Assembly: GCA_902477365.1 (NCBI GenBank)
Contig: CABSGW010000008.1
Coordinates: 1 to 23,247 of the forward strand
Length of the DNA: 23,247 bases
Source: an uncultured Prevotellaceae bacterium
Lineage (GTDB): Bacteria > Bacteroidota > Bacteroidia > Bacteroidales > Bacteroidaceae
Direction of reading: 5' to 3'
Part shown: one piece after another, positions 1 to 7,252 of the stretch
Layout: each line of letters opens with the position of its first letter
Position numbering within the stretch: the stretch's first letter is position 1
The notes under the pieces: generated by a model
The model's input: only the letters and a program-made list of their open reading frames with translations
Database searches by the model: none
Told to the model about the DNA's origin: nothing
Program-made: the position numbers and the translations under genes

Positions 1-31
1 GGGGTCGGGCGTTCGAATCGCCTCTTTCCGA
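1..31 (+). tRNA. tRNA-Pro, 3' part only
   Basis: The T arm is visible: stem GGGCG at 7-11, loop TTCGAAT at 12-18, stem CGCCT at 19-23. The 3' acceptor strand CTTTCCG follows at 24-30, with discriminator A at 31. GGGTCG before the T stem and an acceptor strand ending in CCG plus A match bacterial tRNA-Pro, for example the E. coli proline tRNAs. The next bases are CAT, so CCA is not encoded, as is common in Bacteroidetes. The 5' half, including the anticodon, lies outside the window, so the amino acid is inferred from these parts. Confidence 0.75.
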
Positions 32-32
32 C

Positions 33-82
33 ATAAAATGCAATAACACAAATATCTTATGTGTTATTGCATTTTATTTTTT
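33..82 (+). terminator. Intrinsic terminator after the tRNA
   Basis: An 18-bp perfect inverted repeat (33-50 and 60-77, 9-nt loop) is followed by a T run. It starts two bases after the tRNA and ends at the stop codon of the convergent ogt gene, so it probably serves both transcripts. Confidence 0.85.
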
Positions 83-620
83 ATAATACCTTATTATCCA
101 TTGATTCCAATTGCAGCAACTGTTGCTTCGCTGCAAGGCCTCCGCGATAACCGGTCAATTTATGATTACTTCCGATGACACGATGGCACGGTGCAAAAAT
201 TGAAATCACATTGGCTCCATTAGCGGCAGCCACGGCACGAACTGCCTTAGGCATACCTAGCAAACCAGCCAACGCTCCATATGAAACCGTACTTCCATAA
301 GGTATATCTAATAATTTATGCCACACCTTTTTCTGAAATTCTGTACCCACAAAAAGCAATGGTATGTCAAAAACCTTCCGAACACCATTAAAATATTCAT
401 CCAACTGCACCATTGCATGTTGAATGACATTGGACGTATTCACCTCATAATCGACTTGCAAGATTCTTGTTAGTCTTGCATCAACCTTCTCTGGATATTT
501 TTCAGTCATCCAATCGCACAGACAAAGTTGATTCTCAAAAGAACCTAGTACCAGTTCGCCACAAGGAGACTGATAATACTGAATCTGAATCATTCCATTC
601 TTTCTTTTTGTATTTTCCAT
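81..620 (-). CDS. ogt: Methylated-DNA--[protein]-cysteine S-methyltransferase
   Basis: This 179-aa protein is a suicide repair enzyme that moves the alkyl group from O6-alkylguanine (and O4-alkylthymine) in DNA to its own cysteine. The active-site motif PCHRV is present with Cys145. The helix-turn-helix region with the arginine finger is at about 110-135 (Arg128 in KAVRAVAAANG), and the Asn hinge is at 137 in GANVIS. The N-terminal region (about 10-90) is the usual poorly conserved Ogt/MGMT domain. There is no Ada-type phosphotriester domain, so it should be a constitutive repair enzyme rather than an Ada sensor. ATG at 620 is taken as start; Met10 (position 593) is an alternative that loses only a basic leader. 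The gene lies 49 nt downstream of the urea transporter and may be the last gene of that operon; no promoter element of its own is obvious. Confidence 0.93.
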   Translation of the reverse strand: MENTKRKNGMIQIQYYQSPCGELVLGSFENQLCLCDWMTEKYPEKVDARLTRILQVDYEVNTSNVIQHAMVQLDEYFNGVRKVFDIPLLFVGTEFQKKVWHKLLDIPYGSTVSYGALAGLLGMPKAVRAVAAANGANVISIFAPCHRVIGSNHKLTGYRGGLAAKQQLLQLESMDNKVL

Positions 621-669
621 TGATATTATTTTTCAGATTCGATGCTACATACATCGACATTTATTTAAC

Positions 670-1545
670 CTACCTTTGTTTACAACACTGCTTCACACAC
701 AATACAATCCAAACAGCCAAGACAAATGGAGCGGTCAGCGTTGTGATTCCACATGACATACCCACTACTTGTAAAACTACGGATAAAACGACCGCTAAAA
801 TAGCCCACCAACATCCTGAAATAGAGCGATCTCCCAATGCCAACGCACACAACACACCATTATACCCAAACAAACCGGTATTAAAAGAAAGATAATCGCC
901 TCCCATAAAGAAAACCATAGACAACGGCAACGAAGCACCCAATACGGCATAGCCAGCCTGAAGCGGTGCATTTACCAATATTCCTGCTAAAAACAATAAA
1001 CCAGAAAAGACATTGCCCTGAAACATTACCTGCCCGACATTCAAACTAAAAGCCTGGAACCATTGGACCGTTGGTTGTTCTACAGGCTGTACGCTTGGTA
1101 ACAACCAATCCGACTGAAAACATACACAGCCCAACAACAGCAACCAAACCACCACAATAAAAGGAGCTGTAAATCCAGGAAGTCGATGTTGTTGCATCCA
1201 TGCACGAGCTATCCAGGTAGACAAAGCCGCTCCCAACACAAGCATACCAATAGTCCATGGATTCAACTGAAAGAATACACCAATCGCAATCCCCACCAAC
1301 GTCCCGTTAAAGCCATACAACCCATCACGAATATCTTCTTTACTATATCCTGACAACCAAGCGACAAACGTACTCACGGCATTTCCTGCCAAAGCCAACA
1401 ACGCCAACACCCATGAATTACACAATAGCCCAATCCACATCAATAAACCTGAAAAAGCATTGTTTTGAAACATTACCTGACCAACACCTCTTCCCAAAAC
1501 GAGCAAAACGTCTCTCATACAACAAATTCTGTGACTAATAACCAT
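670..1545 (-). CDS. Urea transporter (UT/SLC14 family)
   Basis: This 291-aa, very hydrophobic inner-membrane protein shows the internal duplication of the urea-channel family. GQVMFQNNAFSGLL (about 22-35) is repeated as GQVMFQGNVFSGLL (about 171-184). GFNG (78-81) is repeated as GYNG (227-230). The two pore signatures LPGFTAPF (122-129) and ITTLTAPF (267-274) fit the LPxxTxPF selectivity motif. It should let urea pass down its gradient, supplying nitrogen. The start ATG at 1545 lies 3 nt after the SDR stop, which suggests co-translation. Met10 (1518) is an alternative start and gives a more typical N-terminus (MRDVLLVLGRGVGQ). No urease genes are in the window. Confidence 0.9.
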   Translation of the reverse strand: MVISHRICCMRDVLLVLGRGVGQVMFQNNAFSGLLMWIGLLCNSWVLALLALAGNAVSTFVAWLSGYSKEDIRDGLYGFNGTLVGIAIGVFFQLNPWTIGMLVLGAALSTWIARAWMQQHRLPGFTAPFIVVVWLLLLGCVCFQSDWLLPSVQPVEQPTVQWFQAFSLNVGQVMFQGNVFSGLLFLAGILVNAPLQAGYAVLGASLPLSMVFFMGGDYLSFNTGLFGYNGVLCALALGDRSISGCWWAILAVVLSVVLQVVGMSCGITTLTAPFVLAVWIVLCVKQCCKQR

Positions 1546-1548
1546 TTA

Positions 1549-2313
1549 TTACTTACTAACTAATTTACCTAAAATCCAAGCTAATAAACGTACTGGAAGC
1601 AGTTTCATAAACCACACAACCGGCTTCCACCTTCCCGGCACAATCAATACACCACGGTGTCTATCAACCGCACGTATCATACAAGGTACAACCCTATCGA
1701 CCGATACAATACCCACATAAGGTTCTTTATCTCCTAATAAAGGAGTACGTACAAACCCGGGGCGAACATCAGTTACAAATATCGGCTTCTTGGCAAGAAA
1801 AGCACGTTGCCGTAATGACTCCAAATAGCTTATTTGATAAGCTTTAGAAGCAGCATAAGCCGGTGCGGGAAACAATCCACACGTACCGGCAATCGAACTA
1901 ATCACAGCCAAATGACCGAATCCTTGCCGTTCAAACAATGTATATGCCCAATCGGAAATCGCCGTCCAGCCCCAAACATTGGTACGGATGGCCGGCTCTT
2001 CCTGCTCAAAGTCCAACTGTGCATTCATCGTCCCTACTCCAGCACACAACCAAATCAAATCGACTCCTCCCATCAGTTCCACCAACTGTTGTAACCTCAC
2101 CACCGCATCATGTGCTTGCATTACATCTACTACACCATAACACGCATTAGGATGCTTCGCGCAAAATGCGCTGAGTAAATCCTCCCGCCTACCCGTAACG
2201 GCTATTTTCTCGGTTCTGGCGGCATAACGTTCGGCTAAGGCTGCACCTATTCCAGAGGTAGCCCCAATCAATAATATTTTTTTATATTCTAATCCGTTTC
2301 TATTCATACTCAT
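1549..2313 (-). CDS. SDR family NAD(P)-dependent oxidoreductase
   Basis: This 254-aa classical short-chain dehydrogenase has the Rossmann motif GATSGIG (17-23), a CAG variant of the NNAG motif (90-92), and the catalytic set Asn112, Ser140, Tyr153 and Lys157 (YAASK), followed by the RPGFVRT segment. The C-terminus (about 230-254) is hydrophobic and basic and may touch the membrane. The substrate cannot be told from sequence. The reading frame is open upstream, but ATG at 2313 is preferred because it overlaps the helicase stop as TAATG, a translational-coupling arrangement. A second in-frame ATG follows at 2307. The gene sits between the helicase and the urea transporter. Confidence 0.9.
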   Translation of the reverse strand: MSMNRNGLEYKKILLIGATSGIGAALAERYAARTEKIAVTGRREDLLSAFCAKHPNACYGVVDVMQAHDAVVRLQQLVELMGGVDLIWLCAGVGTMNAQLDFEQEEPAIRTNVWGWTAISDWAYTLFERQGFGHLAVISSIAGTCGLFPAPAYAASKAYQISYLESLRQRAFLAKKPIFVTDVRPGFVRTPLLGDKEPYVGIVSVDRVVPCMIRAVDRHRGVLIVPGRWKPVVWFMKLLPVRLLAWILGKLVSK

Positions 2314-3758
2314 TACTCTTGAGGTAACATGCGCTGTGTTTCCGGCCAATTCACTAAATAAAGTTTCTCCGTTGCCCGCGTAAAGGCAGTGTATAACCAA
2401 CGCAAATAACTAAGATTATACATCTCTTCTGTAATATAGCCCTGATCAATAAACACATTCCGCCATTGACCACCCTGGGCCTTATGACACGTCACAGCAT
2501 AGGCATATTTAAGCTGTAAGGCATTGTAATAAGGGTCTTCCCGCAAACGTTTCATGCGTTCACGTTTCTGTGGAATATCCATATAATCAAGCAATACAGA
2601 CTGGTACAACCGTTCACTTTGTTCACGCAACAACGCCGGCGCTTCGCTCTGTAATGTATCCAGCAACACCCTGAACTCCATCTCGAAATCATTATAATCA
2701 GGAAAACGCAACAAGACATCCGCAAAACAAAAACCATATTGTTCATGTACATTACGCACGCGTCTCACTTCTGCCGTATCTCCATTGGCTACAAAATCTA
2801 TCGGCACATTTTCTTCCGGATTTGATTTGGCAAACTGTTCTATCCAGAAATAATTGTTCTTGGCAACCATCACCCGTTCTCCTTGTACCAACTCCCCTTC
2901 TCTATCAAAAATGCGTCCGCGAATACCGTTATTATATACAATGGCACGCTTGTTGGAGCGAGTCACCACAATCGTATCCTCAACCCCTACCTTTTGATAA
3001 GCTCCTTCCAGGGTTTCAATCAAATCAGCTCCCGATAAAAACACCACATCAGAAAAGCCCCAACCTCTGATATAAGGAAACACCCGCTCGGCTTCCGTTG
3101 TCAGAAGTTGCCGCAACACCGTTGCATTCCATAACACTCCCGACTCTACAGCTTGCCGTACCACTTGGGTCAATTCAAATTCCGACACACGCGGGCTATA
3201 TCCCTTCAAACACGAAACGGAAAGTGCCGGACTCACGTCCTCTCCAACCGGAGGCAACTGAGCTGTGTCGCCTACAAACAACACACGACACCCCTCCCCT
3301 TCAGCTACAAAACGCAACAAATCGTCCAACAAGTTTTGAGTGCCTAACCATCCTCCGCCTTGATTTGCGATCATAGAGGCCTCATCTATTACAAACAGAG
3401 CATGTCGCAATTTATTAAAACCCAGTGTAAACTCTGAATATTCGCCCTCAAACTTCTTTTGCCTATAAATCACCTTATGAATCGTGTAAGCCGGACAACC
3501 GGAATAAGCAGCAAAAACCTTTGCTGCCCGTCCTGTCGGTGCCATCAGCACCACCGGACGATGCAACACGTTCAATGTGCGGACCAACGCAGCTATCAAT
3601 GACGTTTTACCCGTTCCTGCATAACCGCGCAATACAAAAATTCCATCATCGGACGATAATAAAAAAGTAGCCAAATGAGTCATTGCCCCAACCTGTTGTT
3701 CTGTCGGTTCAAAGGGCAATTCTGCCAGCATGCAATCACGCAACGCATCTGTCAACAT
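2313..3758 (-). CDS. RecD-like ATP-dependent DNA helicase (SF1)
   Basis: This 481-aa protein has helicase superfamily 1 motifs in order: Walker A GYAGTGKT (45-52), APTGRAA (73-79), Walker B DEAS (125-128), motif III GDTAQLPPVG (163-172), LTQVVRQ (196-202), and the C-terminal UvrD_C_2 signature TCHKAQGGQW (423-432) with YTAFTRA (456-462). It resembles the RecD/ExoV-alpha helicase core and is shorter than RecD2, without an obvious N-terminal extension. No RecB/RecC partner is nearby. It should move along single-stranded DNA in repair or recombination; the precise role is unknown. Start is ATG at 3758. No TAnnTTTG element was found within the 150 bp upstream. It is the first gene of the probable operon with the SDR, urea transporter and perhaps ogt. 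Confidence 0.9.
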   Translation of the reverse strand: MLTDALRDCMLAELPFEPTEQQVGAMTHLATFLLSSDDGIFVLRGYAGTGKTSLIAALVRTLNVLHRPVVLMAPTGRAAKVFAAYSGCPAYTIHKVIYRQKKFEGEYSEFTLGFNKLRHALFVIDEASMIANQGGGWLGTQNLLDDLLRFVAEGEGCRVLFVGDTAQLPPVGEDVSPALSVSCLKGYSPRVSEFELTQVVRQAVESGVLWNATVLRQLLTTEAERVFPYIRGWGFSDVVFLSGADLIETLEGAYQKVGVEDTIVVTRSNKRAIVYNNGIRGRIFDREGELVQGERVMVAKNNYFWIEQFAKSNPEENVPIDFVANGDTAEVRRVRNVHEQYGFCFADVLLRFPDYNDFEMEFRVLLDTLQSEAPALLREQSERLYQSVLLDYMDIPQKRERMKRLREDPYYNALQLKYAYAVTCHKAQGGQWRNVFIDQGYITEEMYNLSYLRWLYTAFTRATEKLYLVNWPETQRMLPQE

Positions 3759-3973
3759 GCTTATTCGTTTTTAGTCTATTATAAAGGGTTCATTCCACTT
3801 CTTCCATACACAAGAAGCATCAAAATCCGGAAACAACCGTCCTCCATTTTCAAGACAATGTCATCCAAACCTGATAGATGCGAATTTACATAAAAGAATC
3901 GTCTCGGGCAACCAAAACAAGAACGGATATCCCTAAAACAGGACATCCGTTCTTATTTCTATACACAGCACGG
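3759..3973. other. Intergenic region, helicase/rubredoxin
   Basis: This gap of about 215 bp holds the leader of the helicase gene and the rubredoxin terminator (3919-3954). A TATAAT-like word on the minus strand near 3778-3785 is the only other promoter-like string. No gene or RNA is recognised. Confidence 0.5.
3919..3954 (-). terminator. Hairpin terminator of rubredoxin
   Basis: The 14-bp arms at 3919-3932 and 3941-3954 carry one mismatch around an 8-nt loop. On the minus strand the stem is followed by TGTTTTGG, a short T tract. It lies 20 nt past the rubredoxin stop. A T-rich stretch also follows on the plus strand, but no plus-strand gene ends here. Confidence 0.75.
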
Positions 3974-4138
3974 TTATTCCGTAACCTCTGAAAATTGGTC
4001 TTTTCCTACCCCACAAAGCGGGCAAACCCAATCTTCGGGAATATCTTCAAACGCTGTGCCTGGAGCGATGCCACCATCAGGATCGCCTTGTGCGGGATCA
4101 TATACCCATCCGCAGAGGTCGCATACATATTTTTTCAT
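3974..4138 (-). CDS. Rubredoxin
   Basis: This 54-aa protein has the two iron-binding knuckles of rubredoxin: CDLCGWVYDPAQGD (Cys6, Cys9) and CPLCGVGKDQF (Cys39, Cys42), with the usual DPDGGIAPGTAFEDIPEDW linker. One Fe is held by four Cys. It is a small cytoplasmic electron carrier, often supplying peroxide- or superoxide-scavenging enzymes in anaerobes. ATG at 4138 is chosen although the frame is open further upstream, because it gives the canonical length and lies about 45 nt below a TAnnTTTG element. It is monocistronic, with its own promoter and terminator. The redox partner is not in the window. Confidence 0.96.
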   Translation of the reverse strand: MKKYVCDLCGWVYDPAQGDPDGGIAPGTAFEDIPEDWVCPLCGVGKDQFSEVTE

Positions 4139-4182
4139 ATTCTTCTTTATTTTGTGCACACAGTCCATTCTGCCTGCAAGAG

Positions 4183-4190
4183 CAAAGATA
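4183..4190 (-). promoter_or_regulatory. Bacteroidetes -7 element for rubredoxin
   Basis: TATCTTTG on the minus strand matches TAnnTTTG. A CTTG that may act as the -33 box is at 4213-4216, with a 22-nt spacer. The predicted start gives a leader of roughly 38 nt. Confidence 0.6.
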
Positions 4191-4312
4191 AAAAATCTAA
4201 TTGGAATAAGTACAAGAACAAACGTAAAAGTAAAAGACGAAGTGTTAAAACAGCGTTTTTTCGATGTATATTGCAATGATTGGAAGAAAAACAAAAGTGA
4301 AAAAGTCCGAGA

Positions 4313-4344
4313 GTTGCCCAACTGCCATTTTTTCGTTACTTTTG
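4313..4344 (+). promoter_or_regulatory. Bacteroidetes promoter for the DUF3822-like gene
   Basis: TACTTTTG at 4337-4344 matches the -7 consensus. GTTG at 4313-4316 sits 20 nt upstream as a near-match to the TTTG -33 box. The expected leader is about 30 nt to ATG 4383. It is divergent from the rubredoxin promoter. Confidence 0.65.
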
Positions 4345-4382
4345 CTCGTTGTTGCACCAACTTGATTAAATACACATTGTTT

Positions 4383-5183
4383 ATGAACGGAAGTTCCCCC
4401 CACACACTGCATCTGCGCATCAGCCCATTAGGCCTGACCTTTGCGCATTATGAACCGGAAACGGGTTTTGCGTTCCGCTTTCAGACACATGTTGTCGCTC
4501 CTACAACCTCCCTAGCTATCAATGTGCGCAACATTTTATCCAAAGAACCACTGGCGCAACAAACCTACAAACGTGTCCATGTATCTGTACACACACCTTA
4601 TACATTAGTACCTCTCAACGATTTTCTCGAAGAAGACTGCCACACCATTTATCAGTACAACATGGCCGATAGCGAACAAAAAAAGGTATTTTATGATACC
4701 ATACCTTCACAGAATACCGTATTGCTCTTTGGTTTGCACGAAAACGTATGCCGCCAAGTAGAGGAACACTTCGGAACGGTTTTATATAGCAATACCATGA
4801 CTTCCGTTTTGACCCATTTTGCCGAAAAAGGCCGTTGCGGAATGGGCCGTCGGCTATATGCCTACTTACACGACAAAGAAATGGATGTGACTGCATTCGA
4901 CGGAGGACGTCTGCTTCTGGCAAACACATTCCCCATATGCAGTGAAGCGGACGCAACATACTACCTTCTTTTCATATTCAAACAAGTGGGTTGGAACGCT
5001 GTAGAAGATGAAATTTATTTGGCTGGCGACACCTCCATACGTAACAGACTCGCACCCGAACTGCATCGCTATGTGCAACAGGTCTGCCCCATTACGCCTT
5101 CTGCCGAGTACAACCGACATCCTGTTACACAACAAGAAGGCATACCTTACGATATGATCACCAAACTCTTACAAACATTCTAG
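4383..5183 (+). CDS. DUF3822-like protein of unknown function
   Basis: This 266-aa cytoplasmic-looking protein has no signal peptide. I assign it to the Bacteroidetes family DUF3822 from its general look and its place directly before rsmD, a pairing I recall as common in Bacteroides. No catalytic motif is recognised. Visible features are an N-terminal half rich in beta-strand patterns (LRISPLGLTFAHYEP), a mid-region LLFGLHENVCRQVEEHFG, and a late segment EIYLAGDTSIRN. The frame is open far upstream, but ATG 4383 fits the promoter at 4337-4344; longer starts lie upstream of that promoter. Stop at 5183 is 4 nt before the rsmD start, so the two genes are co-transcribed. A role near ribosome maturation or cell envelope is only guesswork. 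Confidence 0.8.
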   Translation: MNGSSPHTLHLRISPLGLTFAHYEPETGFAFRFQTHVVAPTTSLAINVRNILSKEPLAQQTYKRVHVSVHTPYTLVPLNDFLEEDCHTIYQYNMADSEQKKVFYDTIPSQNTVLLFGLHENVCRQVEEHFGTVLYSNTMTSVLTHFAEKGRCGMGRRLYAYLHDKEMDVTAFDGGRLLLANTFPICSEADATYYLLFIFKQVGWNAVEDEIYLAGDTSIRNRLAPELHRYVQQVCPITPSAEYNRHPVTQQEGIPYDMITKLLQTF

Positions 5184-5187
5184 CGTC

Positions 5188-5718
5188 ATGCGTGTCATTA
5201 CTGGAAAATATAAAGGTCGTCACTTCGACATCCCCCATTCATTCAAAGCACGTCCTACCACGGACTTTGCCAAAGAAAACCTGTTTAATGTACTAAACGG
5301 TTACCTGGACATGGAAGGCCTGATGGCACTGGATCTCTTTGCCGGAACCGGAAGCATCACCCTCGAAATGTTATCACGCGGATGCCAGCAAGTAATTGCC
5401 GTAGAACGGGATAGCCAGCACCATGCATTCATTGTGCAAATATTAAGATACTTGAAAGAAGAAAACTGCATTCCCTTGCGTGCCGACGCATTGCGCTTTA
5501 TCAACCGTTGTAAGACTACATTTGACTTTATCTTTGCCGACCCACCTTATGCTCTGAAAGAACTTTCCACTTTGCCCGATCTCATCTTCGAAAAACAATT
5601 GCTCAATCCTGAGGGACTTTTTGTTTTGGAACATGGCAAACAATACGATTTCTCACTCCATCCGCATTTCATCGAACATCGTGCTTATGGCAGTGTGAAC
5701 TTTTCTTTCTTCCGGTAG
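5188..5718 (+). CDS. rsmD: RsmD-family 16S rRNA (guanine966-N2)-methyltransferase
   Basis: This 176-aa SAM-dependent methyltransferase would modify G966 (E. coli numbering) of 16S rRNA during small-subunit assembly. It begins MRVITGKYKGR and has the family RPTTD segment (22-26), SAM motif I DLFAGTGS (49-56), acidic motif II (VERD, 72-75), and catalytic motif IV DPPY (118-121). Length is close to the family norm. It follows the DUF3822-like gene by 4 nt. Its stop is 3 nt from the stop of the convergent cardiolipin synthase gene, leaving no room for a separate terminator. Confidence 0.92.
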   Translation: MRVITGKYKGRHFDIPHSFKARPTTDFAKENLFNVLNGYLDMEGLMALDLFAGTGSITLEMLSRGCQQVIAVERDSQHHAFIVQILRYLKEENCIPLRADALRFINRCKTTFDFIFADPPYALKELSTLPDLIFEKQLLNPEGLFVLEHGKQYDFSLHPHFIEHRAYGSVNFSFFR

Positions 5719-5721
5719 AAG

Positions 5722-7161
5722 TTACAGCAAAGGCGAAAAAATACGTACAAACGACTCACGCAAACGACGCATATAAGAGCGTTGATGCCATTTGTCCAAA
5801 TCAAGTTGTGTACAACATTTCAAATCAGTTTCAAATAATTTCCTGACTTTCAGTGCCGCTGCCTCATCGTATATAAAGGCATTCATCTCGAAATTATTCT
5901 CAAAACTGCGGAAATCCATGTTGGTAGATCCTACTGTTGTCAGCATATCGTCTACCACCAAACATTTGGAATGCAGAAAACCGGGCTGAAAACAATACAC
6001 TTTGACACCGGCCTCCAACACTTCGGCAAAATAAGACTCATTGGCCCAGCGCAACCAACGACTGTCCGGACGTTCAGGAACCATCAAACGCACATCTACT
6101 CCCGACATGGCCGCCGTCTGTAAGGCTGTCAACACCTGCTCTGTGGGCATGAAATAAGGACTTTGAATATAGACATAACGTTTTGCATTCTGAATAATCC
6201 ATGTAAAACCATACATAATTTCGGGCCAGTTGGCAACCGGATCGGAAGTAACAATCTGCACCACAGCCTCCGAATCATGGAATATGGTCTCAACCGGAGG
6301 ATAGTAACGCGCATCGGTTATTAATATCTGGGTCATAAAGAACCAGTCTGTAAGAAATGACCGCTGCAATCCATACACTGCCCCACCCCGAATACACAGA
6401 TGCATATCACGCCACAATTTGGCCTGATCGCCCAATGCTTTCCCCATATAACGGTCGGCAAGGTTCATTCCTCCTACAAAGCCCACTTTTCCATCAATAA
6501 TACACACCTTACGATGGTTCCTATAGTTCACTTTATGGGTAAACCGAGGGAAACGAACCGGCATAAAACCTTGTACACGAACCCCTTTCCGGGCCATGTC
6601 ATCAAAGAAACGCTGTTTCACGGCCCAACAACCTACATCGTCATACATCAAACGCACTTCCACTCCTTCAACAGCCTTGGCCACCAAAGCGTCACGCACC
6701 AGACACCCCACTTCATCGTCCTCAAAAATATACGTTTCAAGATGTACATGGTGACGGGCCTGGGCTATTTCATGCAGCAAACTATGCAAAAAATCAGCTC
6801 CTTCATTGTAAAAAGCCAACTCATTATTACCGAAAGGAAGGGATAAATTCTGTTTCTCAAAAAAATGAACCAACCGCACATATTCCGGTGCTACACGATA
6901 AGGGGGTTGTGTGAAATAGCCTGTCAGGCTCTTCCTCGTCAACAATTGCACATTCTTCCGGCTTATCAAACGTTCTTTACGGATATTTTGTCCGAAGAAA
7001 TAGAACAAGATCAATCCCAAAAAAGGCAAAGAAACCAACACCAAAATCCAGGCAACGGTCTTAACAGGCTGCCTGTTGTCCAATATTACTACCAGAATCG
7101 TACCTAACAATACGACTCCGTAAAATATTAACAAGGACCATATCAGCACATAAAACCACAT
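5722..7161 (-). CDS. cls: Cardiolipin synthase (phospholipase D type)
   Basis: This 479-aa inner-membrane enzyme joins two phosphatidylglycerols into cardiolipin and glycerol. Two transmembrane helices are seen at about 4-26 and 35-57 (PLDc_N domain). They are followed by two PLD domains with HKD motifs: His216/Lys218/Asp223 (HRKVCIID) and His397/Lys399/Asp404 (HSKCLVVD), each trailed by GG-N or GSTN. The length is typical of Cls. ATG at 7161 is chosen because the upstream in-frame GTG at 7212 would place the promoter element at 7182-7189 inside the coding region, and because the family begins with the hydrophobic helix. The gene is monocistronic and convergent with rsmD. Confidence 0.93.
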   Translation of the reverse strand: MWFYVLIWSLLIFYGVVLLGTILVVILDNRQPVKTVAWILVLVSLPFLGLILFYFFGQNIRKERLISRKNVQLLTRKSLTGYFTQPPYRVAPEYVRLVHFFEKQNLSLPFGNNELAFYNEGADFLHSLLHEIAQARHHVHLETYIFEDDEVGCLVRDALVAKAVEGVEVRLMYDDVGCWAVKQRFFDDMARKGVRVQGFMPVRFPRFTHKVNYRNHRKVCIIDGKVGFVGGMNLADRYMGKALGDQAKLWRDMHLCIRGGAVYGLQRSFLTDWFFMTQILITDARYYPPVETIFHDSEAVVQIVTSDPVANWPEIMYGFTWIIQNAKRYVYIQSPYFMPTEQVLTALQTAAMSGVDVRLMVPERPDSRWLRWANESYFAEVLEAGVKVYCFQPGFLHSKCLVVDDMLTTVGSTNMDFRSFENNFEMNAFIYDEAAALKVRKLFETDLKCCTQLDLDKWHQRSYMRRLRESFVRIFSPLL

Positions 7162-7181
7162 AAGCCTACATCTAAGATGGA

Positions 7182-7189
7182 CAAATATA
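7182..7189 (-). promoter_or_regulatory. Bacteroidetes -7 element for cls
   Basis: TATATTTG on the minus strand matches TAnnTTTG, 21 nt above the cls ATG. No clear -33 box is seen, and the terminator of the upstream gene occupies the expected place. Confidence 0.6.
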
Positions 7190-7192
7190 AAG

Positions 7193-7229
7193 AAAAAACC
7201 CGGAACGCTCACTATGCGTCCGGGCTTTT
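7193..7229 (-). terminator. Bidirectional terminator after the outer-membrane gene
   Basis: The stem CCCGGAACGC (7199-7208) pairs with GCGTCCGGG (7216-7224) with one bulged A. On the minus strand it is followed by six T. On the plus strand TTTT follows too. It lies 28 nt past the stop of the outer-membrane barrel gene. Confidence 0.85.
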
Positions 7230-7252
7230 CTTCTTTCTATATCCGTACAAGA

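Noticed and set aside
639..657. Small hairpin TCGATG/CATCGA between the urea transporter and ogt
   Set aside because: The stem is only 6 bp and there is no T tract on the minus strand; too weak to call a terminator.
2314..2400. N-terminal extension of the SDR
   Set aside because: It lies inside the helicase C-terminus in another frame; the SDR fold begins just after ATG 2313, which overlaps the helicase stop.
3775..3790. TATAAT-like word before the helicase gene
   Set aside because: Bacteroidetes primary promoters use TAnnTTTG rather than TATAAT, and A/T-rich matches are expected by chance; not enough to annotate.
4056..4382. Long in-frame extension upstream of the DUF3822-like gene
   Set aside because: It would overlap the rubredoxin gene and its promoter antisense and would put the TAnnTTTG element inside coding sequence. 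The extension has no family-like features.
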